From Petunia secreta (Eukaryota > Streptophyta > Magnoliopsida > Solanales > Solanaceae): DNA of 64,000 bases. Below, piece by piece: positions 24,111 to 34,521 of this stretch (position 1 is its first letter; every line of letters starts with the position of its first letter). A program made the translations under genes and the position numbers. The notes under the pieces are model-generated. The model saw nothing but the letters and a program-made list of their open reading frames with translations, was not told where the DNA came from and did no database searches. The DNA is taken from positions 15,456,001 through 15,520,000 of the forward strand of contig JARKIP010000064.1 of NCBI GenBank assembly GCA_029990175.1, in the 5' to 3' direction.

Positions 24111-25322
24111 AAGAGCCTTCAATTGCCTATGATAGGCTTCAGAATAATGCCTCCAATTGCTTATGGTAGGCTTCAAATGACAACGATGTCTTCGCTTGCT
24201 CACGATAGACTTGATAATAAGACCCTCCGATTGCTTACGGTAGGATCAATAACAAAAGAGCCTTCAATTGCTTATGATAGGCTTCATAAAAAGGCCTCCA
24301 ATTGTTTATGGTAGGCTCCAAATGATAACGATGTCTTCGCTTGCTCACGATAGACTTCATAGCGAGGCCCCCGATTGTTTACGGTAGGCTCCATAACAAT
24401 AGCGCCTTCGATTGTCTATAGGCTTCATAAAAAGGCCTCCAATTGTTTATGGAAGGCTTTAAATGATAATGACGTCTTCGATTGTTTACGATAGACTTCA
24501 TAATGAGGCCCCCGATTGTCTACGGTAGGCTTTAATGATAAGGCCTTCGATTGTCTACGATAGGCTTCAAAATAAGGCCTCCAATTGCTTATGGTAGGCA
24601 TGAATGCTAATGAAGTCTTCGCTTGCTCACGATAGACTTGATGATAAGATCCCCCGATTGCTTACGGTAGGATCAATGATAAAAGAGCCTTCAATTGCTT
24701 ATGATAGGCTTCAAAATAAGGCCTCCAATTGCTTATGGTAGGCATGAATGTTAATGAAGTCTTCGCTTGCTCACGATAGACTTGATGATAAGATCCCCCG
24801 ATTGCTTACGGTAGGATCAATGATAAAAGAGCCTTCAATTGCTTATGATAGGCTTCAAAATAAGGCCTCCAATTGCTTATGGTAGGCATGAATGCTAATG
24901 AAGTCTTCGCTTGCTCACGATAGACTTGATGATAAGATCCCCCGATTGCTTACGGTAGGATCAATGATAAAAGAGCCTTCAATTGCTTATGATAGGCTTC
25001 AAAATAAGGCCTCCAATTGCTTATGGTAGGCATGAATGTTAATGAAGTCTTCGCTTGCTCACGATAGACTTGATGATAAGATCCCCCGATTGCTTACGGT
25101 AGGATCAATGATAAAAGAGCCTTCAATTGCTTATGATAGGCTTCAAAATAAGGCCTCCAATTGCTTATGGTAGGCATGAATGCTAATGAAGTCTTCGCTT
25201 GCTCACGATAGACTTGATGATAAGATCCCCCGATTGCTTACGGTAGGATCAATGATAAAAGAGCCTTCAATTGCTTATGATAGGCTTCAAAATAAGGCCT
25301 CCAATTGCTTATGGTAGGCATG
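24111..25322. repeat. Higher-order tandem array: 36-bp hairpin monomers in 144-bp units
   Basis: About 33 monomers of about 36 bp are present. In the right part four monomer types form an exact 144-bp unit: the marker GAAGTCTTCGCTTGC recurs at 24612, 24756, 24900, 25044 and 25188. The four monomers have stems GCCT/AGGC, GCCT/AGGC, GTCT/AGAC and GATCC/GGATC. Their inner stems are TCA/TGA, CCA/TGG, TCG/CGA and CCG/CGG, around the loop ATTGCTTA or CTTGCTCA. A single T bulge sits on the 3' arm. The left part (24111-24600) holds diverged monomers of the same design. Confidence 0.93.
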
Positions 25323-26140
25323 ACGCAATTTGTAAGTGAAAGCTGCAATATCTTTGATAAATTGTCTTCCCATCCACTGGCGAAGCAATAAAGCAAATGT
25401 GAAGGCATAGTGCAAGGCATTTTCAACAATCTTGACAAATCAACTGGCAAGCCGGTCGGGCACGCAGCAAGGAGGGTCTTGGGGTTGATTGTCAAACAAA
25501 TCAGCTGGCGAGCCGGTCCGGCACGAAGCAAGGAGGGTCTCGGGACTGACCTGTTAACCTGAAAAGTAAAACAAGACGTTAATATCAAAGCAAGTGTGAA
25601 GACATAATTCAAAGCCAGTGCGAAGCAAAGTAATGTGGGAATGTAGAGCAATGCAAGAGTCATTTGGCGAATCAATAGGTGAGATAGTCCAACAAAAGGG
25701 GATCCTCGTAGCCGATGGTCAACCTGAAAGAGTAAAGCAAGGCGTTAGTTTTAAAACAAGTGCGAAGGCATAATTCAAAATAAGTGCAAAGCAAAGTAGT
25801 GCGGAAATGTAGTCAGTGCGATAGCCATTGATAAATCAATTAGCGAGACAATCCGGCAAGGATGGCCTTGTACGGATTATAGCCTGAAACAAAGAGATGC
25901 CCTATTTGGCTTAGTTTTGAAAACACCAAACAAGCCTCGGCTTTGTCGCCTATTAGGAATGAAAGTCATAGGGGTAGAAATGCCGCCTGTTCGGCAATAA
26001 CTCATGACAAAGCGTAATGCTTTAAGTTATGAGGAGTCAATTTGAAGGCAATCATGGATTGTAATGCGTCTGGAATATTCACATTATCCTGCATGTCTTA
26101 ACAAACTTATCAGCGACGTAAGGCCATTAAAATATGTATT
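25323..26140. repeat. Degenerate repeats of roughly 180 bp
   Basis: Blocks starting near 25370, 25540 and 25720 share phrases such as AAAGCAAATGTGAAGGCATA, GCGAAGCAAAGTAATG and GGCAAGCCGGTC. They form about three diverged copies. A short perfect palindrome GCCGGTCCGGC is at about 25510-25520. No coding frame is supported. Confidence 0.5.
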
Positions 26141-27020
26141 GCAAATGTATAAACGCCTCAGGAGGCTGCAAAATGTGATTAAGAAAGTGTAGAATATTAA
26201 AACACCTATCGAGTCCATAAAATTACGCCTTAGAAGCATTCACATAATAAACACCTTCGAGGTGACATAAATACGCCTCCGGGGCAACAAAATAACGCCT
26301 TAGAGGCATTCAAATAATTAACACCTTCGAGGTGACACAAATACGCCTCCGGGGCAAATATATTACGCCTTCGAGGCATTCGAATAATTAACACCTTCGA
26401 GGTGACAGAAATTCGCCTCCGGGGCAATAAAATTACGCCTTAGAGGTATTCAAACAGCTAACACCTTCGAGGTGACATAAGTACGCCTCCGGGGCAACAA
26501 AATTTCGCCTTCGAGGCATTCAGATAACTAACACCTTCGAGGTGACATAAATACGCCTCCGGGGCAACAAAATTACGCCTTAGAGGCATTCAGATAACTA
26601 ACACCTTCGAGGTGACATAAATACGCCTCTGGGGCAACAAGATTACGCCTTCGAGGCATTCATATAACTAACACCTTCGAGGTGACATAAATACGCCTCC
26701 GGGGCAATAAAATTACGCCTTCGAGGCATTCAAATAACTAACACCTTCGAGGTGACATAAATACGCCTCCGGGGCAAATATATTACGCCTTCGAGGCATT
26801 CAAATAACTAACACCTTCGAGGTGACATAAATATGCCTCCGGGGCAAATATATTACGCCTTCGAGGCATTCAAATAACTAACACCTTCGAGGTGACACAA
26901 ATACGCCTCCGGGGCAAATATATTACGCCTTCGAGGCATTCAAATAATTAACACCTTCGAGGTGAGATAAAGACGCTTACCGGAAGCGTGAAATATAAAA
27001 GACGCTTATCGAAAGCGTAA
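26141..27020. repeat. Tandem array with exact 70-bp period, 11 full copies
   Basis: The marker ACACCTTCGA recurs at 26251, 26321, 26391, 26461, 26531, 26601, 26671, 26741, 26811, 26881 and 26951, every 70 bp without an indel. Each unit has three short stem-loops: CACCTTCGAGGTG, GCCTCCGGGGC and GCCTTCGAGGC (or GCCTTAGAGGC). Related hairpins flank the array: GCCTCAGGAGGC near 26157 on the left, and ACGCTTACCGGAAGCGT near 26972 on the right. Confidence 0.93.
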
Positions 27021-29803
27021 ACACATGAATACGTTATACTCTTTGAACTCTTCCGCGGAGGAATGGTCTTGACTACAAAATAAAGTGAGCCCCCAGGATC
27101 GGCAATATAATAGCGTCTTCGATTGTTTACGATAGACTTGGAGTTGATATTTGTAAAATAAATGGTAGAATAGCCTGCAAAATAAAGTTTTAATTAAATT
27201 TGCATGGACAAGAAAATGTCAAAGATAAAGGGGATATAAAGTGAGAGTTTAAGCCGTCCGGCTTATGTTGGTGAAGCCCTAAAGAGTTGAGTGTTATCCT
27301 TGAGAAAACTGAGTTAATGCTTAATTCCTGCAAAGTGTAAAGTAAAGTTGCCAATAAAGCAATGAACTTTGATTAGGCAAGGGCAGAAATAGAGAGAAAA
27401 TAAAGTCGTTTCGTGTATGCGATGAATCAGATAACGCTTCCAATCTCGGTCGGTTATCTTGGCAACATTGTTCAATGTGTACGACAAATACTCTATGAGG
27501 AATTGATAGTTGCTAGTTTCCTCATCTTGTTGCTTTGAAAATTCCTGCGCTCAAGGAAAAATCATTAGTTTTGGGAGGGAGGGGGAAGCGTTTGATTTGC
27601 AAACTTCATCCTGATCTTGCCGCTTCCGCTGCTTCCTCGTCCTCCTTGGACTTGGATTTGCGAATTGCTTTCAGAAACTTGGCTCATGAACTCAAATAGC
27701 ATAGATTTTCGAAAAAATAGAGGCAAGATAAAATATTTTAATGCAATATAGCAAGTGAAATAAGCATGCAAATGAAGTCAAAGATGCATTTTGAAAATTC
27801 TGCCTTGACTTAAACTTGTAACATATTTTAAAACAAACTGAACGTCCTTTGTCTTAGACTTTGCACTGTTTGCTTAACCGATTTCAAATTCTTGCCAACT
27901 CATCTTTAATATCCAACCCTGTTTCTTGCAAAATTCTGCCCCAGTTATTATCTTGCGCATCTCTAACTCATTTTGCAAAAATTGCCCCAGTTGCGATCTT
28001 TCGCATCTCCAACTCGTTTTGCAAAAATTGCCCCAGTTGTCCTTCTTAGGGGAAAATGGAGACTTAAATGCTAAAGGGTCGAGCCCGATGTGGGAGCCTA
28101 CGTATCCCTCCTTGGGAATCAGACCGTGCGTAGTTCTGCACCACCGCTTCAACACCATACACCAACAAATAAAAGCTGCCCCAGTTGAAGTTCCAACAGT
28201 AGTGCGATATCCAAAGAGCGCAGACAATAACTTTCAGTGCATCGATTTAAATTGTTCAGTTGTTTTGCCATACGTTACAAGCAAAGTTTTGACAGGTTTA
28301 TCAATTTTAATTTTATAATGGAAACAAATGCAAGCGTAAATAACATAATAAGAATGCGATGAATTTTATTTCAACTTTTATAAATTCAAAATGAGTTGAT
28401 TCAGAATAACATAAGCTTTAAAGTACAATGCAATTCAGGGCCTCAATCTGAATTAAAATTGAAAACAATGCTACTAAGTTCAATCGCCAAGTTCTTTCAA
28501 GCAATGCCATTAGCTTCTGGTACTGCACCGTTCATGAGCTAGAGCGTCTACCATCAATCATATCTCTAAACCTTTGCATGGTGGATGGTCTGCCACTTCA
28601 CAAATCCAACATTTGATAGAGAAGTAAACAAAACAAAAGAAACCTCACAAAGGGTAACTAAGACAGTTTGCATGTCATTCATAGGATTGCATACAAGCAA
28701 GCAACACCTAGTATTTAACGTATTTTGACCAAATAAAGCAAGGTAGGCAATTAACATGCGACAATCACAAGTATATAACACAACTCATTCTCTCCATAGA
28801 ATCTGCACAAAATTCTAAACCCAAATGCCTAAAACCCGAAACAATCCTCCATAGCTTTTGCAAACATCCACACTCCTCCAAGCGCAACTCCCAATTGGTT
28901 TACAACATCCAGGGAGAAATTTCCAACTGCCTCCACAATACCAGACTGCAAATCACGAAAGGCGCCAATTGGCCTTTCAAAATAAAACCTCACTGGTCCT
29001 CGGCTTAGGACAAGCCTCTCAGTTTCCTAGGTTTTGCAAGGCTCACAGACCTTGTTCATAGGGCTCCTCACTGGTCCTCGGCTTTAATCAAGCCTCTCAG
29101 TTTCCTAGGCAGCCAAGACCGCACTGGTCTTCAAGGAGGGACCTCACTGGTCATTCAAAGACACAGGGGCTTCGCTCTCCTAGTATGCGACAAGCATACT
29201 TCAATTTTACAAAGTTGCAGCTGGATAATCAACATAGGCCTGCACACACGCAAAGCCATTCAGGAGAGGGACCCCACTGATCCTTTCAAAGACACCAGGG
29301 GCTTCGCCTCTTAGATCTCACTACACCAAGCCATCTCCAAAACACAAACCAACCAAATCTGCCGAACCTTCCCCCAAACTAAGGTGTATATGCATGCATG
29401 ACCTAATCTCCTTCTAAGAGTGGGCTAACGGTTGAGGCTGATTCAGACCTATGCGGGATAAACCTGGCCCCATAAACCAGTAAAACCGGCCATGGCAAAA
29501 CCAGGCAAACCATACCCCAACTAACTTTTGGTGACACGAAAGAAGTTTGAAAGAGTGAGGTAAGGGCAATGCCCTTCCTGCATAGCTACCCGTCAAGCGG
29601 GTACCCCGTGATGAAATCGAGGAGGTGAAAGAGAATTGACAGGCTCCATGAGGGAGGAAATATGAACGGAACGCAGATTATGCACAAATTAATACAATGC
29701 ATGCTTTATAAGGCAAACCAAACAAACAGATATAATAAAGCAAATAAATCAGGCATGCTAGTTGCAAACAATTGGAAACCTTTATGGTCAAAACCTTTAT
29801 TGC
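27021..29803 (-). other. Ogre-like 5' internal region without coding capacity
   Basis: This is where gag would be expected in an autonomous Ogre element, downstream of the primer site on the minus strand. I see no gag, protease or RT similarity. It contains one more isolated hairpin monomer (GTCTTCGATTGTTTACGATAGAC near 27116), three 46-bp repeats at about 27920-28040 containing TTGCAAAAATTGCCCCAGTT, and imperfect repeats with CTCACTGGTCCTCGGC at about 28990-29310. Confidence 0.6.
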
Positions 29804-29821
29804 TCCCCAGCGGAGTCGCCA
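29804..29821 (-). other. Primer-binding site, tRNA-Arg type
   Basis: The minus strand reads TGGCGACTCCGCTGGGGA, three bases inside the LTR end. Plant tRNA-Arg(ACG) ends CCCCAGTGGAGTCG plus CCA, so the complement differs at one position. Arg-tRNA priming is typical of Ogre elements. Confidence 0.78.
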
Positions 29822-29824
29822 TGC

Positions 29825-30713
29825 TGTTGAACCCCAAAAATTACCCCGAAAGGATAAATTCCAGAATATCGACAGGATGGGCTAACTCTTTTGGAGTTTT
29901 TGGAGTCGCCACCCAATTTAAGGAAAACAGGGAACCAAATTAGCAAATGCGTGCAAAAACTCCGTTTTTATAAAAAAGACGGTCTTTCTTCCAGAGATTC
30001 TAAAAGTAAGAGGTTTTATTAATTTCGGAAGAAGGTTTTTAAGGCACTTCCGAAATTCCGTAAAATACGGTTAATCCGACAGGTTTCCAAAATATTTGCA
30101 AAATATGCTTTTCTAGAAAATTTATCTAAAATAATTAATTGAAATAAAACTTGTTTATGAAAAATATTTAATTTGCACGCATTTTGCTAATTTGCCCCAG
30201 TTTGCAATAAATTAAATAACGACTTCAAAAATAAAAGATAATGCACATAAAGTAAAGCAATATACCAAGCAATCAAATATTATTAATAAATAAAGTATTT
30301 TACACATTTATTTGCATAAATATCCAAAGAAAATAATGCGAAGTTAAAGATAGAACCGGGAAATTGATCAACTCGCGGGAGTCTTGAATTTTCTAAAATT
30401 CCTAAGCCTTATTTCTGAATGCTCGGGTCCGAATTCAATCCCCAAATGCCTCCAATGCAATGGATTATTCCCATTTGTAAGTTAAGCCAAAGCGCCCATA
30501 GATTATTCGTGAAAAAATGTACCTCGCAAAACAAACAAGTAAAATTGAATTAGTACGATAGTCAAAATGTAATAAAAAATAAAATAACAAATATAAAGTA
30601 ATAAAGTAGTAATAATAATAATAATGATAATAAAATATATAATAATAATAGAATATATAATAACAATAAAATATATAATAATAATAGAATATAATAATAA
30701 TAATAATAATAGA

Positions 30714-30764
<51 letters not shown>

Positions 30765-32203
30765 GGGGTTGTTTTTTGCAAAATTTAGGCTCAGATTCGT
30801 ATGGCGCGTCATGTAGAGGCTCGGGATTTGGTACGGTTGCAAACACGGAGCCCGGGCCGTGTTGCCATGCCAAAGCACCAAACCCACTACTCTATTCGAC
30901 TTGCTTTGCATTAATTTCATACTTTCATCATCGCCTTTTGCTTTAGGGACGCGGGAACGGGACGGATCAAGTGTAGTATCATGTGCAAAGTCCGTCAATT
31001 CCTTGTGTAGGCCTCAATACGTGCATAGGTATTTTTTCATCGGCCAAAATGTAGTATCGGTTCAATATCAGTCCATAGGTCTCAAAATTAACAATTTCAT
31101 AGGTTATTTTATCACAACGACTGTCCAGATTAGGTACCCAGTGCCAAGGATCTGCAAAACCTTTTTAACAAACACGATTAGTAATAGTCAGAACAACAAT
31201 AAACATAGCCATGAGCAACAATAACCAGAGTCATGAACAGAAGGAATCAATGGCCAAACAATATTGATAACAATTGAACAGTGGGTAAGTTCAAACAGAT
31301 CGACGCCCCCAAACGGAAAAAGGGCAACTCTACAACCATCATCCCTCTGTAATTGACCACAAAAAACGAAGCAATGCAGACCATCGCCGGAGAACGAGCC
31401 AAAACAGAGATCGGCACCACAACGGACACCACCAAATCAATGAATCAAAGGATAACGAAAGCACAGGGACCAATAGCCAGCTACTCCGGCGAGAATAAAC
31501 AGACGGAGCCGCGATTAAACAGGAGAGAGGAGCGACCGCCGGCAAGGTTTTTCCGGTGAGCCTTGCGGCATCGCTGCTACTCTCTATGCGACGTTCCTTT
31601 TACTATTTTAGTTTCGACAATAGCCTACAAGAATGGAAACGAAGAGGCCGGCGTCGCCGGCGATAAAACTTTCCGGCGATGAAATGTTATGAGTCGCCTA
31701 TGGTGGTGATGGTTTCCGTTTCAGATTTTTTTGCTTTGTTTCGATTCTACTTTCGTGTGGGTGTGCCCTCTGTTTCTGATCTGTGAATGTATGTTTTCGA
31801 TGTGGGTGTCGATGGAAAAATGAAAGTGTAGGTGTATATGTGTTCGGTGGTGTGTGTATATGGATCTGCTCTTTGGGTGTCGAGAGGAGAGATAGTGAGA
31901 GGGTAGATGAGAGGAGATGGTGTATATCTGATTTTGGTGTAAGGGTTTTTGTAAAAATGGGGAAGATGGTGAATAATGGTTAGCCCCCTAGGGTTTTGGG
32001 ATAAGGGCATATATATATGGTAGGGTAATTTATAAATTGGGCTAAAAATTGGGTGTCGCGTAAATAGGCCGGGATTCAAAATGAATGACAATTATGGCCT
32101 TTTACGTTAAAATTATTAACTTAATTTATTGTAAAAAATTAACCTTATTTTAACATAATTTAGATGTTAATTGAAAATTCCGGGACAAAATTGGGTGTCA
32201 ACA
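29825..32203 (-). repeat. 5' LTR (right copy) of the Ogre-like element
   Basis: Complete at 2379 bp. On the minus strand it starts TGTTGACACCCAATTTTG and ends GGGGTTCAACA. It contains the same AAT microsatellite as the left copy and a GC-rich stretch with repeated CCGGCGA words (about 31380-31690) that looks like a transcribed leader or regulatory zone. That interpretation is an inference. Confidence 0.92.
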
Positions 32204-33141
32204 ATGATATAATCTTTGGTGCTACTTGTGAAAATTTAAGTAAGGAATTTACAAATCTGATGGGGAGTGAGTTTGAAATTAGCATGATGGGTGAACTCAA
32301 TTTCTTTTTGGATTTACAAATTAAGCAAACCTCAAATGGAACTATGATCCATCAACAGAAATATGTTAAGGAATTACTTAAAAGGTTTGATATGGATAAT
32401 GCTAAGGAAATTGATACACCTATTGCCATTGCCACAAAATTGGATCTTGATGAACATGGAATATCAGTTGATCAAAAATTGTATAGAGGTGTGATTGGTT
32501 CTCTACTTTACCTAACTGCTAGTAGACCTAATATTGTGTTTAGTGTTGGTTTATGTACTAGGTTTCAGTCAGATCCTAAGGAATCTCATTTGAAAGCTGT
32601 TAAAAGAATATTAAGATATCTGAAAGGAACAGGTTCCTTGGAACTTTGGTATCCGAAAGGTGGTAGTTTTAATCTTGTTGGATATACTGATGCTGAATAT
32701 GCTGGTTTCCTTGTTGATAGAAAAAGTACCTCAGGTATGGCACATTTTCTTGGTGAGTGTTTGGTTTCTTGGGGAACCAAGAAATAAAATTCAGTGGCAC
32801 TTTCCACTGCTGAGGCTGCATATGTGGCAGCAGCCTCATGTTGTTCACAATTGTTATGGATTAAACAATAATTACAAGATTTTGGTGTTGATCTAGGAAA
32901 TGTTCCTATCTTTTGTGACAACACTAGTGCTATTAACATGACAAAAAATCCAGTGCATCACAAAAGAACCAAACACATTGATATAAGACACCATTTCTTG
33001 AGAGATAACTATGAAAAGGGTTTGATCACTATAGCATTTTATCCTGCTGAAAAGCAAATTGCTGACATTTTTACAAAAGCTTTAGGAAGAGATCATTTTG
33101 AAAGAAGTAGATTGGAATTAGAGATGATTAAATTCACCTAA
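32204..33141 (+). pseudogene. Sire-like pol, part 2 (RT C-half and RNase H)
   Basis: This continues the RT interrupted at 20118. It opens with NDIIFGATCENLSKEF, the tail of the catalytic YVDD box, followed by the RT thumb region (ELNFFLDLQIKQ) and RNase H (GYTDAEYAGFLVDRKSTSG). A stop interrupts the frame at about 32785-32787 and another lies near 32867. The last part (32938-33141) reads HHKRTKHIDIRHHFLRD and IADIFTKALGRDHFERSR before a natural stop. Confidence 0.88.
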
Positions 33142-33722
33142 ATTCATCACTACTTTACTTCACAATTGGCTAGAAAATTTCACTTAAAATGAATTTTATT
33201 CAAGTCAATTTGAAATATTCAGTCCAGCTTAATACTTCATTGCATACACTTATGCCATAATTTCTTTTTAGAGTTGCTAAAATTGAATGATGTTACCCTT
33301 ATGCTCTTAGAATTTCAGTTGAGCAAAAGTGATTCAAATTGGAATGACACTGATTTTCGTGTTAAAATCAGGTATGTACTCTTTATTATTCATATATCTT
33401 AGAAGGTTGAGGCTATAGGTAACTTGTAATTAGGATAAATCCCACTAGGAATCCAAATCATATCCAAACTGCATAAGAGTCCCATCAGAGGAACCAGTTT
33501 CCAATCATATCAGGTAACCTGAAAGCCTAATGGCTCTTTTTTCGGGAGATCCCAAGAGTCCTATAATGGCTGAATTACATTCAATGAGGTAATAGTGATC
33601 GATTTGCACTCAATCTCCACTACCTATTTCACTTTATAAATACACTTCTACTTCTTCATTATTTCTACTTGCTCACAATTGAAGAAAAAATAGTGAAATA
33701 TCTCTTGAATCGTATTGCTAAA
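33142..33722 (+). other. Non-coding spacer of the Sire element
   Basis: This lies between pol and the envelope-like ORF. It has no supported ORF. In Sire elements such a spacer normally carries the signals for expressing the third ORF, but none is recognisable here. Confidence 0.5.
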
Positions 33723-34521
33723 ATGTCTCTCTCACCTGGAAATTCATCATCCCTACCCACCTCTGATAAATCACAAATTCCAAACCCTCATTCACCCATG
33801 GATACCACAACACCAAACCCTGAAGTTCCTGAAAATAACTCTGAAGTACCTGAACCAGAAATTCAGGGGAAAGGATCAGTTCCCACTGCTAAGTCGATTG
33901 TAGAACAGGTTAAGGACTTGTCAATGGCTATGATAATTAATCAATATCAGGTAACTGTTCCTGAAGGGGAAGGGGAAACTGTAAAACGATTGGAAGCACC
34001 CATGCATAGGTCATCTGGATCTCCAGAGATTGCTTTTAGAGCACCCATGGAGGATGTGATAAATGTTGATAATTCTATGAGTGATAGTGATAGGCCTATT
34101 ATTGATTTAATTAATATTAAGAGTTTAAAGAGAAAACTTTCTAGGAAAGGATCCATTGATGACCAAATGTCTGTTGAGATTACTGCAAAGTTGAAGAAAA
34201 TTAGTGATAGTTATAAGCCAGGACTTAAGAAAAAAGGTGAAAGTTCCTCTAAGGCAAAAGGACCTGTTCCTTCTGTCTCTACTCCTACTAGTGGGATTAG
34301 GAGGACAAGAAGTGCAGTCAAGGCTGCAGATGAAAATCTGGCTGCTGCTATGGAAAGAAGCAGAAAAGGGAAGGGTAAACAGGTAGCTGATCCTGTTGAG
34401 GAAGAAGAAATTGAGTTTGTAGAAAAAGAGAGGGATGTTGTGGATGATGAAGATGATGAGATGGAAGATGTTGAGGTAGTTGTGCCTCAGTCTAAGAAAA
34501 GAAAAGTTGTACATGGGCGTG
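33723..34521 (+). pseudogene. Sire envelope-like ORF, truncated by an Athila-like insertion
   Basis: An uninterrupted frame of about 266 codons starts at MSLSPGNSSSLPTSDKSQ. It is rich in Pro, Ser, Lys and Glu with low complexity. Late in the frame there is a strongly acidic patch (EFVEKERDVVDDEDDEMED) followed by basic SKKRKVVHGR, which resembles a nuclear localisation signal. Sire-clade elements carry a third ORF in this place, historically called envelope-like. No signal peptide or clear transmembrane segment is visible in this fragment. The second Athila-like LTR begins at 34522, so the C-terminal part is lost. Unlike gag and pol, the remaining frame has no stop. Confidence 0.7.

Larger units (their letters stand above)
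20119..32203 (-). mobile_element. Non-autonomous Ogre/Tat-like Gypsy element, very young
   Basis: A 12.1-kb element on the minus strand, inserted in the Sire RT. Orientation comes from a primer site at 29804-29821 (minus strand TGGCGACTCCGCTGGGGA), one mismatch from the complement of plant tRNA-Arg(ACG), and from a polypurine tract at 22478-22494. Arg-tRNA priming and an LTR starting TGTTGACACCCAATTTTG fit the Ogre/Tat lineage. The internal 7.3 kb contains no gag, protease, RT or integrase reading frame. Instead it has three tandem arrays plus smaller repeats. The two LTRs are almost identical over 2.36 kb. About 21 bp of the left LTR and some 20 bp of flanking RT sequence are missing at the left junction. 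Confidence 0.82.

Noticed and set aside
25238..25675. Minus-strand ORF of 145 codons in the Ogre-like element
   Set aside because: It has no gag, protease, RT or integrase features and overlaps tandem repeats. I judged it a chance frame.
23341..27020. CRISPR-like arrays
   Set aside because: The repeats are contiguous with no unique spacers, lie inside a plant LTR retrotransposon, and no cas genes exist in the window.
20119..32203. Plus-strand orientation of the Ogre-like element
   Set aside because: The LTR ends are nearly symmetrical (TGTTGA..TCAACA), so both directions looked possible. The tRNA-Arg primer site at 29804-29821 and the polypurine tract at 22478-22494 both place it on the minus strand.
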